Of a stretch of 64,000 nucleotides of DNA, positions 33,911 to 46,215 are shown one piece after another. A model generated the notes under the pieces. The model was not told the origin of the DNA. It worked only from the letters and a program-made list of their open reading frames with translations, and did no database searches. Numbering within the stretch: the stretch's first letter is position 1; every line of letters starts with the position of its first letter. The stretch comes from Vandiemenella viatica (lineage: Eukaryota > Arthropoda > Insecta > Orthoptera > Morabidae): assembly GCA_031002005.1 (NCBI GenBank), contig CM061920.1, forward strand, positions 105,211,447-105,275,446. Reading direction: 5' to 3'. A program made the translations under genes and the position numbers.

Positions 33911-35250
33911 CAAATTTAGCTGCACTAATTGTCCGGTATTTGATTTCATGCTATATGAGTTCGGAAAGGAGCGGTGACGCAAAATGTTATTTTCAGTCTT
34001 GTTTAGATGCACTGATGCTGACAACGGAATATAAATATTACCTATTGCAAATTTTAGTGTTCTTGCTGGTTTTTTGTTTAGCTAAATAAGTGTCTGAGAT
34101 GATATTGAAAACTAACTATTCATGTCCAGGAGAATTTTTGAGTGCTGCTGTGATGCGTTGGATAAAGAAGTTTTCTATACTAGTAGGATAATCCCAAATT
34201 TACACTAAATAATTTAGAACAAAAATTGAGAACAAAAAACTGTTCCCGTTACTGAATATCGCATTTCTCTTCGGAACTATCTCTTCTGAAAATATTCCTG
34301 TTCTACTGCCATTACTAATATCCGAGTTTCCTTAATGTTTATTAAGTAGCGGCACACAAAACAACTCTTTTTTTGATGGCTGTGTAGTCCATTTTTTGTT
34401 CCGTTGTTGTGTGGCACCGACGCGACGTAGTTAATTTCCCAGCTGAGTTTCAGGTAATTACAGCGTTGAGAAAGTATTTCTTTAACTACAAATATTTCTC
34501 AGAATACAATGTTTGTTTTTCTCTTCGCAGGTAATTTCATTACGACGCATGACTTAGCTGAGATGTGCTGCCACTTTAAATCTAGCCTTAGGCTGTTTGT
34601 CGTCCCTACAATATTATACGGAAATGCAACTTTATATAACAATATGAACAAGAAGTAGTGCTCGAATAAGACAGTAATAAGCACGTTGAATATTAGTGTA
34701 TATACTTATTCAAAATTATGTACGATTCCGTCTGAATTGAATATACACAATTGTATCTCTGGCAGTGCCAACTACAAATCAGAACAAAAATGTTGTAATA
34801 TTTGTTTAAATCAGACAACTTGCTACTCGTGGAACATAAACAAAATCTTGTGTGTTGTTTCATGTTGGAGGTTCAGTTGTCAAAATAATACACATACATC
34901 ATTATATAGATAATTTGAAAAGCTTTTACGAATGGTTATAATTAAGCCTTATCCTTCATCACTATTGTTTCCAATATTAACAATCTTGGCAACAGGTCTT
35001 AAAACTATATAAAAAAGCAAGATTTTTTTAGACTATTTACCTAAATTCATGCGCTCATATTTTAGACAAAAATACCAGCATTACTTTCTTCTACACCGTT
35101 TCCCTGAGACAAAAATAATATTGTTATTCCTCAGCTAACGTAGAAGAAGAAAACAATCTAAAAAGCAGTAGCACTCACATTATTAAAATTAGACGCTGTA
35201 TGAATATATATGGTTCACGGATCATATCAAACTACATGAACGAGCAATGT
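33911..35250. other. Nothing identified
   Basis: AT-rich DNA. The 75-aa frame at 34686-34913 is cysteine-rich but has no signal peptide or family resemblance. Confidence 0.45.
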
Positions 35251-35258
35251 AATTCAGC

Positions 35259-35880
35259 GTGTTATATAGCTTCCCTCATTTTTTCACAAAAAATCCAAAT
35301 ATAGACATCAAATTTCTTAAAGCTGAAATTCTGATTTTCAACAGAAAACGTGACCTGGAAAACATCATGAAAGAAGAACGAAATATCATGAGGAAAATGT
35401 TTAGCCACAATAAAACAAAAGACGGTTACACAGTTTATACACTGTAATCTCATAAAGCAGCGGGGAAACTGCCTTAGCCTGCAGTAAACACCAGAAAATA
35501 AGAATTAAAATTCTATGGATACGTTGAAAGACTGAATACAACAAGGTTTACACACAAGATCATGACGCCGGAAAGATGAAGAATATACCATAGATCTAAC
35601 AAGTCAAAAAGGACAAAGAACTTTAGATAGACACTTCGGAAGTTTTAAACAGGAACCTATTCAGTACAAAACTCACCAGAAGCATAGTGCAACCAGAGAA
35701 CAAAGTTCCAACGAGACCAGGACCAAGTGGACTAAATAAAGAAAGATGGCTCACGGAGATAAATTGAAAGCCACATGGAAGGTCGGAAATGAGAATTATA
35801 AAAGCACTGCGTCATCCAACTGTAATTCTAGCACAGCTATAAAACCATACGTACGCAACGAAGGACACGCTATTAATAAT
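35259..35880 (+). pseudogene. LINE polymerase C-terminal tail, decayed
   Basis: NRKRDLENIMKEERNIMRKM followed by DGYTVYTL, then after stops KFYGYVERLNTTRFTHKI and later pieces, matches a common LINE C-terminal tail (E.ILRKI.G....GY..R......RR.KFYGHI.RM...RLTK.I). The upstream RT and endonuclease are absent. A short run (35259-35447) is open, and the remainder contains many stops. Ends not found. Confidence 0.5.
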
Positions 35881-37263
35881 GTCGAGACAATCATAAAACG
35901 TTAATTTTAAAAAAGTAAATTAATATTCTGAGAGTGTGTTCTGAACGCTTAATATCCTTCTTTCACTTATTTTCCTTTCTGCTTTAGTGAAATTTGTCAG
36001 CAAAATTATATACGAGTTATATCCTCAATCAGTACTACTATGTGAGGTAGTGAATAAGAACCCCGCCCATGCGTGACGCCTGGTGGCAAAATTTTGTCTC
36101 TCTGGCATTCGCTATCGTGCCTTTATTTATTTGATCAAAACAAGTCTCTGTTGGCAAAGCGGACACGTACTACGTGAAAGCGACGATGTTTCGAGAGTGG
36201 GTACAGAGAACCACCGTATACGGTGCATTTCCCTTTGTCACAGGCAACCGGTCAGCCGTGCAGATACCTGTTGAGCCGAGTATCGCCCCCTCGGTGATGC
36301 AGCATGACAGCCATCAAACGGTTTAGTGGTGATTAGATGGGATGACAAATCACAACACGAATTCACTTGTGGGCTATCCAGAATACTGCGAGGGTTGGTA
36401 ATAGGGCTTAGTAATTTTCTTTTTTCTCTAAAATAATTTAAGAACAAATTACACAAAGCTTGTCACCACATCTTTTCTACTTACAGATATCGTGTACAAA
36501 TGGCTTAGTTACCCTAATTTCACAGATTTTTCTTAGTGAGTAACGTAAAGGTAAACCTTATATGTGAAATATCCGTTCTGTCTGTAATTATGAATCATAT
36601 TGCTTGAGCTAAAGTCTGTATGTAAAGAACGCAAATGGATATACTATTTGGAACAATACATCAATTGGATGCTGTAATTAATTGGATACACATTAACGTA
36701 TCAAAAATACGTATTAAATTTATAAAACATGTGTTGGTATTACATAAGTAACAGCACAAAACAAATTACGTTTTTGTTACATTACTTTATAATTATTTCG
36801 ATACTAAATCATAGTATATAACTAGTCTTATAATAAATTAGATTTTAAACTGATATTATACATTAAAAGATAGAGGATATATTGCTACAGCAGTCAGCCT
36901 AATTATTACTATTTGTGATACCAATTACGTTAATTGTTCAGTACTTACTTCCTCGTACGTTACCGTAAAACAAGATTGAATTATTGTTTTCTTAATGGAT
37001 ATTTGCGTGTTTTTCTAGTGCAAACTTAATTTTTAAATAAATTTAATCACTTTCATTTAGGAAAAAACTCAGTACCTACCGTCTTTTTAAACTGATGCTT
37101 TTTAAAAAAATAATTGCTTATGTTACAATACTTCAAGACACGTCTTAAAATAGTTTAGGAATAATTGTGAAGGTTAATTTCTGATTTCAAAGAGATATTT
37201 TATTTACATGTTTCATAATTTGGTGTTATATTTGAGATACCGCATTAAAGCACTAGTTGAGTC
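35881..37263. other. Nothing identified
   Basis: AT-rich DNA. A moderately GC-richer stretch at 36060-36330 is unassigned; its 63-aa frame has no recognisable domain. Confidence 0.4.
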
Positions 37264-38845
37264 AAAATTGTGATTGAAAATAAGGATAGTATTCCCGTGT
37301 TCCCACGCCGTGGCGAGTCAGTGATGGAATTATTACGAATAGATACCGCAGGTATCATTAAGCAATTAGAGCTCCTGAAGTGGGGGAAAGCACCGGGCCC
37401 GGATGGAATTCCAGTAAGGGTATTTTCAGAGTATACGGCGGAAATCGGTCCATTTCTGTCTCATATACTCAGTAAATCATTAGAAGAGCGAAAACTACCT
37501 TCAGACTAGAAAATCGCGCAAGTAACTCAGATTTTCAAAAAAGGTGATCGAAGTGATCCTGGAAACTATCGTCCCATATCTATAACATCTATTTGTAGTA
37601 GAGTTATGGAGCATATTATATGCTCGAACATTATGAATTTTCTAGATGATAATAATTTGGTTACAACAAATCAACACGGATTTCGGAAGAAGAGATCATG
37701 TGAAACACAGCTGGCCCTATTTACACACGACGCGACGTAACGAAAGTTATTGATGCACGTTCACAAGTAGATGCAATTTTTTTAGATTTCCAGAAAGCCT
37801 TTGACTCTGTGCCACACAACCGCCTTTTAGTAAAACTTCCAGCGTACGGTATATCGGATAAAGGATTTTCTAACTTGTCGGTCGCAGTATGTCGTCGTTG
37901 AAGGAGAAAGTTCTTCTAATCTAGATGTTACATCGAGTGTACCTCAAGGAAGTGTAATAGGACCCTTCTTTTCTTAATTTTTGTAAACGATCTAGGAGAC
38001 AAAGTGAAAAGCCTTTTTAGATTGTTTGCTGATGTTGCGATTATTTATAGGGAAGTAAGAAATATGGCCGATTGTTTAGAAATTCAGCGTGATCTGGATG
38101 TTATTTTGGCTTGGTGCGCTGAGTGGCAACTTACTCTAAATTGTAAAAAGTGCAAACAATGAGCATAACTAACAAAAATAATCCAATTGTTCAGAAATAC
38201 GAGTTAAACAATACAGTTATTGATATGGTCGATTCTATGAAATATTTGGGAGTAACAGTACAAAGGAACATGAAATGGGACTTACACATTAATTCGTTAG
38301 TAGGTAGAGCAAATTCTAGGCTGCGATTCATAGGTCGAATTTTGAAAAATTGTAACGAACAAACAAAGGAAATAGCGTACAAATATGTTGTGCGTCCACA
38401 TTTGGATTATTGTTGTGCCATTTGGGACCCGTTTAGTAAGGGGTTGATCGAAAGTATAGAGAAAGTACAGAGAAGAGCCGCTCGATTCGTGACCGCTTGC
38501 TACATTCCTTATGAAAGCGTCACAGAACTGATTAGTAGACTAGGCTGGGAGTCTCTGGTAGATAGATGACACACGTTTCGTTTAAACTTATTGGTAAACA
38601 TGCGTACTCCCACTTTCATTTTCGGGTGTAGTGAAATACTTCTTCCACCAACCTATTTAAGTCGGAAGGACGGGAAGATAAAATTAGAGAAATAAGGTGC
38701 CGCACTGATTCTTATATGAATTCTTTTTTACTCGAACCATTAGGGATTGTAATGCACAGCAAAGAGATTAGCTTTGGTGCCCTCTGCCACCCACAATTTT
38801 GTGAATTACAGAGTATATATGTAGATGTAGATATTGGCACCTCTA
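37264..38845 (+). pseudogene. CR1/L2-like LINE, 5'-truncated RT and 3' tail
   Basis: Starts in the RT: LLKWGKAPGPDGIPVRVF, then after a stop IFKKGDRSDPGNYRPISI, QHGFRKKRSCETQLALF, FLDFQKAFDSVPHNRLL, VPQGSVIGP and a damaged LFADV box where YADD belongs. The open 139-aa piece 38150-38569 holds MKYLGVTVQRNMKWD, VRPHLDYCCAIWDP and VQRRAARFV, the CR1/L2-type thumb region. The 3' end finishes GAATTACAGAGTATATATG then TAGATGTAGATAT at about 38800-38840; short GTAGAT repeats end many orthopteroid LINEs of this group (recalled). The endonuclease and ORF1 are missing, as in most 5'-truncated copies. At least four breaks. Confidence 0.8.
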
Positions 38846-39689
38846 TATGAAAATATCTTTGTTATTTACAGAAATTTACCTCAACAACACTTTTTTGTAG
38901 CGAGTAACTTAAACTGATCATTAGGCTCAGTCATACGCACTATCATTTATATTAGATTCTAATATTGTGCGTTTCGCACAAGCAGCTGCACAGTACCCAA
39001 GCCTCATAGTACGTTCGATTGCTCTCGCCTGACCTTTATAAAATTTTACTTATAATAATTCTATTTCGTTCAAGCAATTGGTTTCAATGAGCTGTGACGT
39101 AGGAGCTATCACTATACCACGCTCTGTGTGCAGCGGCTTCACAGTAAATGTCAACATAAAGTCGAAGAGAAAAAAAGAATTTTAAGATCGCAGTTTGTTT
39201 CAAACGTATGTCGTGCAGCTACTAAGTAGCTCATCTTCCTTTCACACTAAAACGAAACGTGTTCATGTTTATCGTCAATTTCAAGCAAAACAGTGTCGTT
39301 AAAGGATAAGAAACAGTGCTACGATTGAATCACCTAGTGTAAAGCACATACAATTTAGTAAAGTTACTTTATATTTGACTTAGTATTTGTGAATTTCTAA
39401 TTAAAATCCCGCAAATTGCCTCTTGTTAGGCAAAAGCGTTTTCCATCATCATATATCCCTACAACATGAACATTTTTTGAAAAACTATACCGTGATAGAA
39501 TATGTATTCATTGTATCTGAAAAGACGCAAAATTTATCATACAAAGATCTGTACAATTGTCATTTTTCTAAAATTAATGCTTAGAATAAAACACTGGTAG
39601 TACTGAGTAATACATTTAATCCACAGAATGTTGGTTAAATTTTGTGGTTGCAAGACTGCTTGAATGTATCTTTCTACAACTGAACTCAG
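38846..39689. other. Nothing identified
   Basis: AT-rich DNA between the LINE relic and a GC-rich block; no feature supported. Confidence 0.45.
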
Positions 39690-40030
39690 CTGTTAATTTT
39701 CTATCGGGAACCCTCCAGCCGCAAGACAATAGGGCGTCCAGAGCACCGAAGCAGATACAGCGCACGCCTCGCTGATACTATCCAGAATTTTGAGATTTTT
39801 CGTTACCGCATTTGGCCATACTGCCTCCGCAGTCACGACGAAGCACTGCGCCTCGCTTAACAGCGCAGGCTGGCCAACTGCGGCGAAGCGATAGCGGCCG
39901 TCCGGCAGAGCGTCCACTACCTGGCGAGAGTCGGGACGGTGTCTGAAATACGAGGCGGCCGCACATAATCTGAACTGCTGTATCGCAGACACTGATCCTG
40001 TGCTTCACGTAGCGACTAGTGTATGGGCTA
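39690..40030. other. GC-rich non-repetitive block
   Basis: CpG-dense stretch with two overlapping minus-strand open frames (39693-39992, 39778-40041) that show no known domain. No terminal repeats or SINE boxes. It may be conserved non-coding DNA or an exon of an unseen host gene. Confidence 0.35.
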
Positions 40031-42330
40031 ATACAAGACAAGCTGCGATACAGGTTTAGGATACCGTCAGTAATTACTTAGTATAACTCATAGAGCAGTC
40101 GGTCTCAAACAGGTGCACTGATACTTCATGCCTCAAACAGTTTGCCGGTTTTCTTATCTTTCTTCTTGTCTTCGTTAGTATCTCAATAATTTGACAATGC
40201 AGTCCTCTAAAATTTCATATTCGTAATCTTCTTATAACGTGATTAAAAGACAGAACGAAACTCTGAACTTTTGCTTTGCTCTTGACACAATAGTTATGTT
40301 CCAACCATACAACATCGAGCAGCTACCGTTAGGAATAAATTATTAACAGAATACAATATTTCATGGCTCGATTACCTTTAAAGAGTTTTTTATTTTATAT
40401 ATCGTATAATGTTATGAATGTTCAGAGTAAAAATCTGTAGCTATATGACCAGTACATTACATGAACGAAATATTCCTTCTCTTTGCTTTTGCTTTGTGCC
40501 TAGGTTAAAATAGAAACAGTAGTGAACTGCTGGACGAAGATTTTGTCAAATCACATGGCTTATATCCGTGGAAGGTGAGTTTGAGTCCTCCGTAAGACAT
40601 ATTGTTTAAACTACAGTGTCTTACTTAAATTACTAATACATTAGTCTAAAAATTAATCATAATCGAAATATAATCAGTTGAAAGATTAGGACTGCAATAA
40701 ACACTTTATATGGAGTATTCAGGAACAATGATGCACAACATTTCTTTTTCAAAGACTCTCCCTACACGAAATCCCTAAAACATTGAACAATACCATCATT
40801 GCGGGTTATAAAAGGATAACGACGTTTTTTTTTTGAAATTCAGTAATGTTTATTGCACTGCAGTTCATTGAGATATATGATTACTAGCGGAAAGAAATTA
40901 CTTTCGCGAACAGTCGCAAACTATGGCTTTGGAAGTGGTGTATATTCCGCTGTGAAATGCGTATTCGTAAGATACGTCTCCGGTAACGTATCATTCCTGG
41001 TGTAGATCATTCTTGAAAGCCATTCATAAGCCATCATGTGGGAAGCTGATCTAAAATCACGCCTCCCCAAATCCAGCGTAGCAGTTATGTAACCTCCACA
41101 GGAACACAGAAGCATACAAAAATGTGGAAGTATACTCACAACCAGTTGAAAATAGATGACGTACTTGTGTACTTCTTGAACGACACTTAGCTATTTGGAA
41201 AATAAGTCCAAGACTGTTAGCGGAAGGTAATAATGAATAAACGTAGTCTATTACGTAAATGGATGGTGTGGAAAGATTATCATTTTTAGGTAAGGATATT
41301 AGGGATTGGAAAACGTTACCGAAAACATTGAAAGAATTTAAATTTAAAATTTGTAGAAGACAAATGTAGGTGGGTGCGGGAAAGAGGTATGACGGGTATT
41401 AGGGAAATTGCCACCGGAGCGTGTGCTCCATTGCAATTAAATTAAATCCGGTGTTGATACAGAAAGTATTAGGAACTATGAAATACATTCTGACTTTTAA
41501 ACTTACAAAAGCACTGTACAGGTTGTGAGGTATACAACCTCACATTTGTGTGATTTCACATTAATTAAACTATTTTTTTATTTAATAAATTGTAATGGTG
41601 TGTATTAATTCGGAATTTTTAAGTTCAAAGGTCAAAGAATAACAAAATGAATAATGAGATCTCTGAAAAATAAAAGAAGAGTCAAGAGTGAGTTGTTGAA
41701 GAGAAGATTTGAATGGAGAGGACGAGTTTTGGTTTTTTGGAATGAACAAGTTTGAAAGAAGAGATGAAACAGTTTGGCTCACTGGAGAAGCCACAAGAAT
41801 CCTGGTGGGATTATTAATATTAAAATATTAGCCTGAGGGCAGAAGGTTTAGGGTTATGGATAAAGACAATGTTATATGACTTGAGAAAAGAGAATTGTTT
41901 GTTAAATAAAAAATATAAAAGTGATGAGATAAGTAGAAAGTGTTTTGATATGAGATTGGGATATATGTAGATATAGACAAAGGAATTAATTTGAGTTTGT
42001 GTGATACGAATTGGAATAATAATAATTTTGATTTTTCAGCGTGAGTATCATATTAAAACCAGCGCCGGACAAAGAGGGGTTAAGGAAATCTCTATATACT
42101 GATCTGGTGCTGGAAATAAGAGGCAATATAGTATATAAATATATTTAAAGTATTATAGAAAACAGAGACGTTACATTTAAGTACGTTACAAGGTGAAAAT
42201 TTCAACTTGAAGTATCTTACAGATTCTAAGATATTTTTGTATCAAGAGAAAATGTTAGTAAAAAGAACAGAGAAAACCCACAAACTATAGGTTCGAATAA
42301 GTTACTGCTTCAGCCATCATGGGTTTCGTA
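40031..42330. other. Nothing identified
   Basis: AT-rich DNA, purine-rich on the plus strand from about 41580 to 42000. Open frames at 40921-41139 (minus) and 41582-41794 (minus) are not recognisable. Confidence 0.45.
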
Positions 42331-42690
42331 TTTGTTCCTGTGTGATTCAAACCGTATCCCTGAATTAATAGGAGAAAGAGTGCGTTGGACAGCATTATTA
42401 ATAGCGGCCAGACACTTTGCTGCTCACTTAACGTGGAGGAGACGTAACGTTATTCGGTGGTTGGCAGCACTGGTGCCAGTGTGTGAGCGCTCGCCGTCAT
42501 TCCGGCCCCTAATTAAACGGCTGCATGGCAGGACGCCCCGTTCGAGATATTTCATTATCTCGCCGTCAGTCGGCGACGGATATCGAGCGACGGCTGAAAC
42601 GAAACAAGACTCTGCCGCCGGGGGAAATAATGTTGCCTGCTCGACTGCCATAATGGAGTGGACGTGACCCCGGGCCAAAGATCCCACAAA
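42331..42690. other. GC-rich non-repetitive block
   Basis: A high-complexity block with frames open on both strands (42332-42667 plus, 42424-42687 minus) but no domain. It contains CCCCTAATTAAACGGC (TAATTA at 42509-42514, a homeodomain-type core) and alternating AT and CpG-rich segments. It reads more like non-coding regulatory DNA than coding, but this is inference. Confidence 0.3.
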
Positions 42691-42910
42691 ACCCCGAATC
42701 GGCGATATGTCTTTGCAGTCAGCAAAAATAATAACTTACACTGCTCAACTTTTGTCCACATTATTACTGGTGGTAATTTTTAGCGTGTATTATGAAATTA
42801 GCATTAATTATAGTTTTTTAAATTGTCACTGATACGTTGTTTGACCCACCTAATGGATGGTATAGAGACTTTGTATTTTTTTTTTACACGCTTTATATTA
42901 GCTTGACTTG

Positions 42911-42954
42911 TATGTAAGTATGTATGTATGTATGTATGTATGTATGAATGAATG
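42911..42954. repeat. (TATG)n microsatellite
   Basis: About eleven tetranucleotide units, slightly imperfect at both ends (AAG and AATG variants). Confidence 0.9.
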
Positions 42955-42964
42955 TAACGGAATT

Positions 42965-43670
42965 TTACAACTCCATTTTGACCCATTTACGAGCTGTTTG
43001 AAATTTGGCACACATATTAAGAACCGGTGACAATACAATAATTTCATAGCTATATCCTACTATTCTCATTACTTTGACAGTAACAACAGAAAAATGGTCG
43101 AATGTCGTAGAATTTAGCAATTTAATTTTAACCTAATTCCAGATATCCGAATTGTTTGTAATTTTGCTCATATATTGATAACTGATTACAATACAATAAT
43201 TTCATAGCTATGTCTTGATATTCTGATTATGTTGACAGTAAAAACATAAAAATTTTGCTCACGTTTTAAGAACCGTTGACAATACAGTAGTCTCTTAGCA
43301 ACGTCCTGCTATTCTCGCTACTCTGACGGTAACAATACAAAAATGGTTGCATGTAATGGAATCTTTCATTTCAGTGTTTACCCGCTTCATGACGTCCAAA
43401 TCGTTTGAAATTTCGCACACTTATTAAGAACCGATAAAAATTCAATAATTTCACTCTCACCACGTTGTCAGAAATAACTTAAAAGTGGTTGAATGTAATT
43501 GAAATTTCATTTCAATTTTCACCCACTTCAGAAAGTCCGAATTGTCTGAAATTTTGTACATGCATTAAGAACCGATGACAATCCAATAATTTCATATCTA
43601 TGTCTTGGTAATCTCATTACTTTGACAGTAAAAATACTAAAGTGATTTAACCGTCTTATGAAAGATGTGG
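42965..43670. repeat. Irregular tandem array of diverged ~90-160 bp units
   Basis: A motif like TTAAGAACCGATGACAATAC followed by AATAATTTCATAGCTATGTC recurs five times, starting near 43017, 43178, 43268, 43424 and 43566. A second motif (CACCCACTT..GAxxTCCGAATTGTxTGAAATTT) recurs between them. Spacing varies from 92 to 161 bp, so units have been gained and lost. No coding potential seen. Confidence 0.75.
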
Positions 43671-43689
43671 CTCATTTTCACCCACTTTC

Positions 43690-43985
43690 CGAATCGTCTT
43701 TGTGGCCTAGTTGGTTAAGGCGCGTGACTGGCGAGCAGACATTTCCTGCTCGAATCCCGATTTTGGATCGCATTTTTGCGGATATTATAAATGGAAAAGA
43801 TTAGGATAACCCATGGTTAGGACTTCAAGTTAAACTACACGTATCCTATACTTAATGGGATTACTGAGTTAGGCAAATGCAGCCGCGACATTAGTGCACA
43901 GGTGCGATCGAGAAATCTTCGTCATTTGGCGGCTACACCCTTCGGATGTTTCCGGCCCAATATAGCCATCATCATCATCATCGTT
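43690..43985 (+). mobile_element. tRNA-derived SINE copy 2 (family A), CAT-repeat tail
   Basis: A-box-like TGGCCTAGTTGG at about 43704 and B-box-like GCTCGAATCCC at about 43749. The body shares GTTAAACTAC, GGGATTACTGAGTTAG and GCAGCCGCGACA with the copy at 5449-5745, followed by CCGGCCCAATATAGCCAT and a (CAT)n tail at about 43966-43982. It begins where the repeat array stops. Confidence 0.65.
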
Positions 43986-44316
43986 TTCCAGTTTCCCGGG
44001 TGTGATTTACGAGCCTTGGTTGCTGTAGACGATCGTCTTCCGCTGTCTCCTATCCAGAAAGGTTTCTCTGTCTGCAGTCGCTTAACGTGATGTTGAATAG
44101 TAAGTATTCGAAATATTACTTCATACTATTATATAAAAGTAGCCTTCCTCGTTTACCCTGCTATTGGATCTCTTGTTGAGTTGACCATTTAATTGTATTT
44201 TACTCGTGGGAATAATAATTAAAAATGAAACTACAACTCAAAGAAAAAGAGAGATTGGCGAAGAAAAGCCAACATTAAGAAACATACTTTTTAAACTATC
44301 TGAACTAAAAAGTTAA
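43986..44316. other. Nothing identified
   Basis: Unassigned DNA between the SINE tail and the foldback element. A 62-aa frame overlaps the SINE and is spurious. Confidence 0.4.
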
Positions 44317-44772
44317 AAATAAAATTGTAGTTTTAAAAACTAAAATCACGCTTTCGTAGTAATGTGAACTAAAAGGTTAAAAATAATATTTAAATATAAC
44401 CATTTTGTTTAACAGTGATAGGACGTCCCACAATTCACGATAAATTAATTTTTTGAATAAGCTTAAAGTATAAAGTCACTGATTACAAAATTAACTTTAA
44501 TGTTAAAAAAGCGTGGGGTACGCTCTACATAACTATTGACAATGACTCTGTCTTTACAAACAGCCAACGACAAAAAATATAAGCCAACTGAAATTAATTT
44601 TGTAATCAGTAACTTTATGCTTTAAGATTATTCAAAAAAATTAATTTATCCTGAATTGTGGGACGTCCTATCACTGTTAACAAAATGTTTGTATTTAAAT
44701 ATTATTTTTAACCTTTTAGTTCACATTACTACGAAAGCGTGATTTTAGTTTTTTAAACCACAATTTTATTTA
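44317..44772. mobile_element. Foldback / long-TIR MITE, 456 bp
   Basis: Inverted arms 44317-44498 and 44591-44772, each about 182 bp, are highly similar with small differences. A 92-bp loop includes GCGTGGGGTACGC. Both ends read AAATAAAATTGT outward-in. Within the left arm, the motif GAACTAAAARGTTAAAAATAA occurs twice (from about 44302, partly outside the arm, and 44368). No transposase. TA dinucleotides flank the ends, which would fit a Tc1/mariner-type origin, but the duplication is not clear. Confidence 0.8.
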
Positions 44773-45083
44773 CTAGCCAGAGTTGGCTGGCAAGCGTGAT
44801 TTACTCCAATTGAAACCCTTCTATTTGCTTGTATAGGCTGGTGTGACAGGATATGGTAAAATTACATGCACACATTGTCAAGTGAGGCGTAATCACACAC
44901 TTTTATTCTAACAGTGCAGCTAGTACAAACACGCCGACCACCAGCCGACATGTAATGATAATACTGCGAAGCTTGCAAGTCCCTCCGAGTGAAAAGACTA
45001 AGTTCTAGCAAGTCTATATAGTAATCAGTATGACTCAAAGAAAGAAAATTGAAGCATTTGAAATGTGATTTATTATATTCATT
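44773..45083. other. Nothing identified
   Basis: Unassigned sequence between two inverted-repeat structures. Confidence 0.4.
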
Positions 45084-45170
45084 TCGGGTGACTAGCCGAG
45101 TGAGCAGATTGTTTTCTCGATATTTCGGCGATCGGATGCTCTGTCACCATCTTCACGGCTAGTCACCCGA
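45084..45170 (-). repeat. Hairpin with 15-bp perfect stem, hammerhead-like layout
   Basis: Arms TCGGGTGACTAGCCG (45084-45098) and CGGCTAGTCACCCGA (45156-45170) are perfect complements with a 57-nt loop. On the minus strand the loop begins TGAAGA and later has GGTGA...TCGCC then GAAA, the order of a hammerhead ribozyme (stem I, CUGANGA, stem II, GAAA, stem III). The first core C and the stem III/cleavage site are not convincing, so if related it is degenerate. CTAGCCGAGTGAG is shared with the hairpin at 13494-13618. Confidence 0.5.
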
Positions 45171-45224
45171 GAAGACTGTATTAATCTCTCAACGGTGAGA
45201 GAAACTTCGACTTTATGTATTTGT

Positions 45225-45410
45225 ATATGTGGTGCTACAGAAGAAAGCTGAAAATTAAGTGGACAGACAACGTACGAAATGAACAAGTTTTGTAAATGAC
45301 GACTGAGGAAAGAAGTTTGTGGAAGAAGCTTACAGATAGAAGAGACAGGCTGGTAGGTCGTGTTTGGATTGGTTAATTTGTTAGTGGAGGGATCAGTCGA
45401 CGACCCGGTG
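45225..45410 (+). pseudogene. LINE polymerase C-terminal fragment
   Basis: RRKLKIKWTDNVRNEQVL, stop, TTEERSLWKKLTDRRDRLVG, then a frame change to LVEGSV. This matches the tail RRMLKISWTDxVxNEEVL..ExRSLxxxIxxRRxxxIGHILRH....IEG of insect LINE polymerases. Related to, and partly overlapping in content with, the fragment at 608-825. Confidence 0.6.
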
Positions 45411-45887
45411 TATATTCATACTACACTTGTACACCACTGCATTTTTATACAGTTACTTCACGACTGGTACTGTAGTTCTGCGATTTTCTCTTCTATACCA
45501 TATACTTAGTTCCATTTATCAAAACTACTTATTGCTACAAAGAGGGTCGCTGGTGTACTGTATTTTGACAGTATGCGACTCAGCAACTAACAAAAAATGA
45601 GACATATTAAATACATAATAGAATCGGAATGAAAAAAAAATTTAAAATATCCTTTTGATTTTATTTTTTTTCTGCCTCTACGGCTTTTCTCAGGTTCCGC
45701 AAGCCTTCGGCTGCTCTAAACTATAGTTTCAGGTTAGGTAATTTGGGGACACAATTTATTGGTACAATTTAAGTTAAAACTTTGTCCTCTGTAGAAGAGG
45801 ACTTATATAACCTAAACATTTAAGGTTAAAGTTAATTTTTGCTAATTATCTTTTTTTCTTGTATAAAATTATGTTGATTTATTGATT
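45411..45887. other. Nothing identified
   Basis: AT-rich DNA with no supported feature. Confidence 0.45.
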
Positions 45888-46215
45888 TCATATTGGTTGT
45901 TGTATAATCGATAGAGGCACTTTGAACTTGTGTATCATTAGCGGAATGGATGTTCCAATCTGTTGTAATCTTGTTTCTTCTAATCGTAGTGAATCTATTT
46001 TTGAATGCAGATGTGATGTCAACTTAATAATTTTTTCTGCAATGTATGGTATGGAAGTAAAATTGTGTAGTTCCCTTACCGATGTGTATCGTGGGGCGTT
46101 TAAGATTTGTCGAAGTAATCTGTTTTGCAGTCATTGTATGTGACATAGGTTGGATCTGGATACCGTTCCCCACACTGTGCATCCGTACAACAAGTATGGA
46201 GGATTACCATTTTGT
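45888..46215 (-). pseudogene. Jockey-like LINE RT C-terminal fragment, minus strand
   Basis: Minus-strand translation gives LLYGCTVWGTVSRSNL, one in-frame stop, NRLLRQILNAPRYTSVRELH and IPYIAEKIIKLTSHLHSKI, a good match to the jockey/X-element C-terminal region (LxYGxPVWGxAxxSNxxxIQxxQNKxLRxIxNAPxYVRN..LH.DLxIP). One continuous frame with a single stop to a terminator at 45888-45890. The rest of the element is not visible. Confidence 0.75.

Noticed and set aside
42911..43670. CRISPR-like array
   Set aside because: Units are diverged, unequal in length and follow a microsatellite; there is no short exact repeat with unique spacers, and this is eukaryotic DNA.
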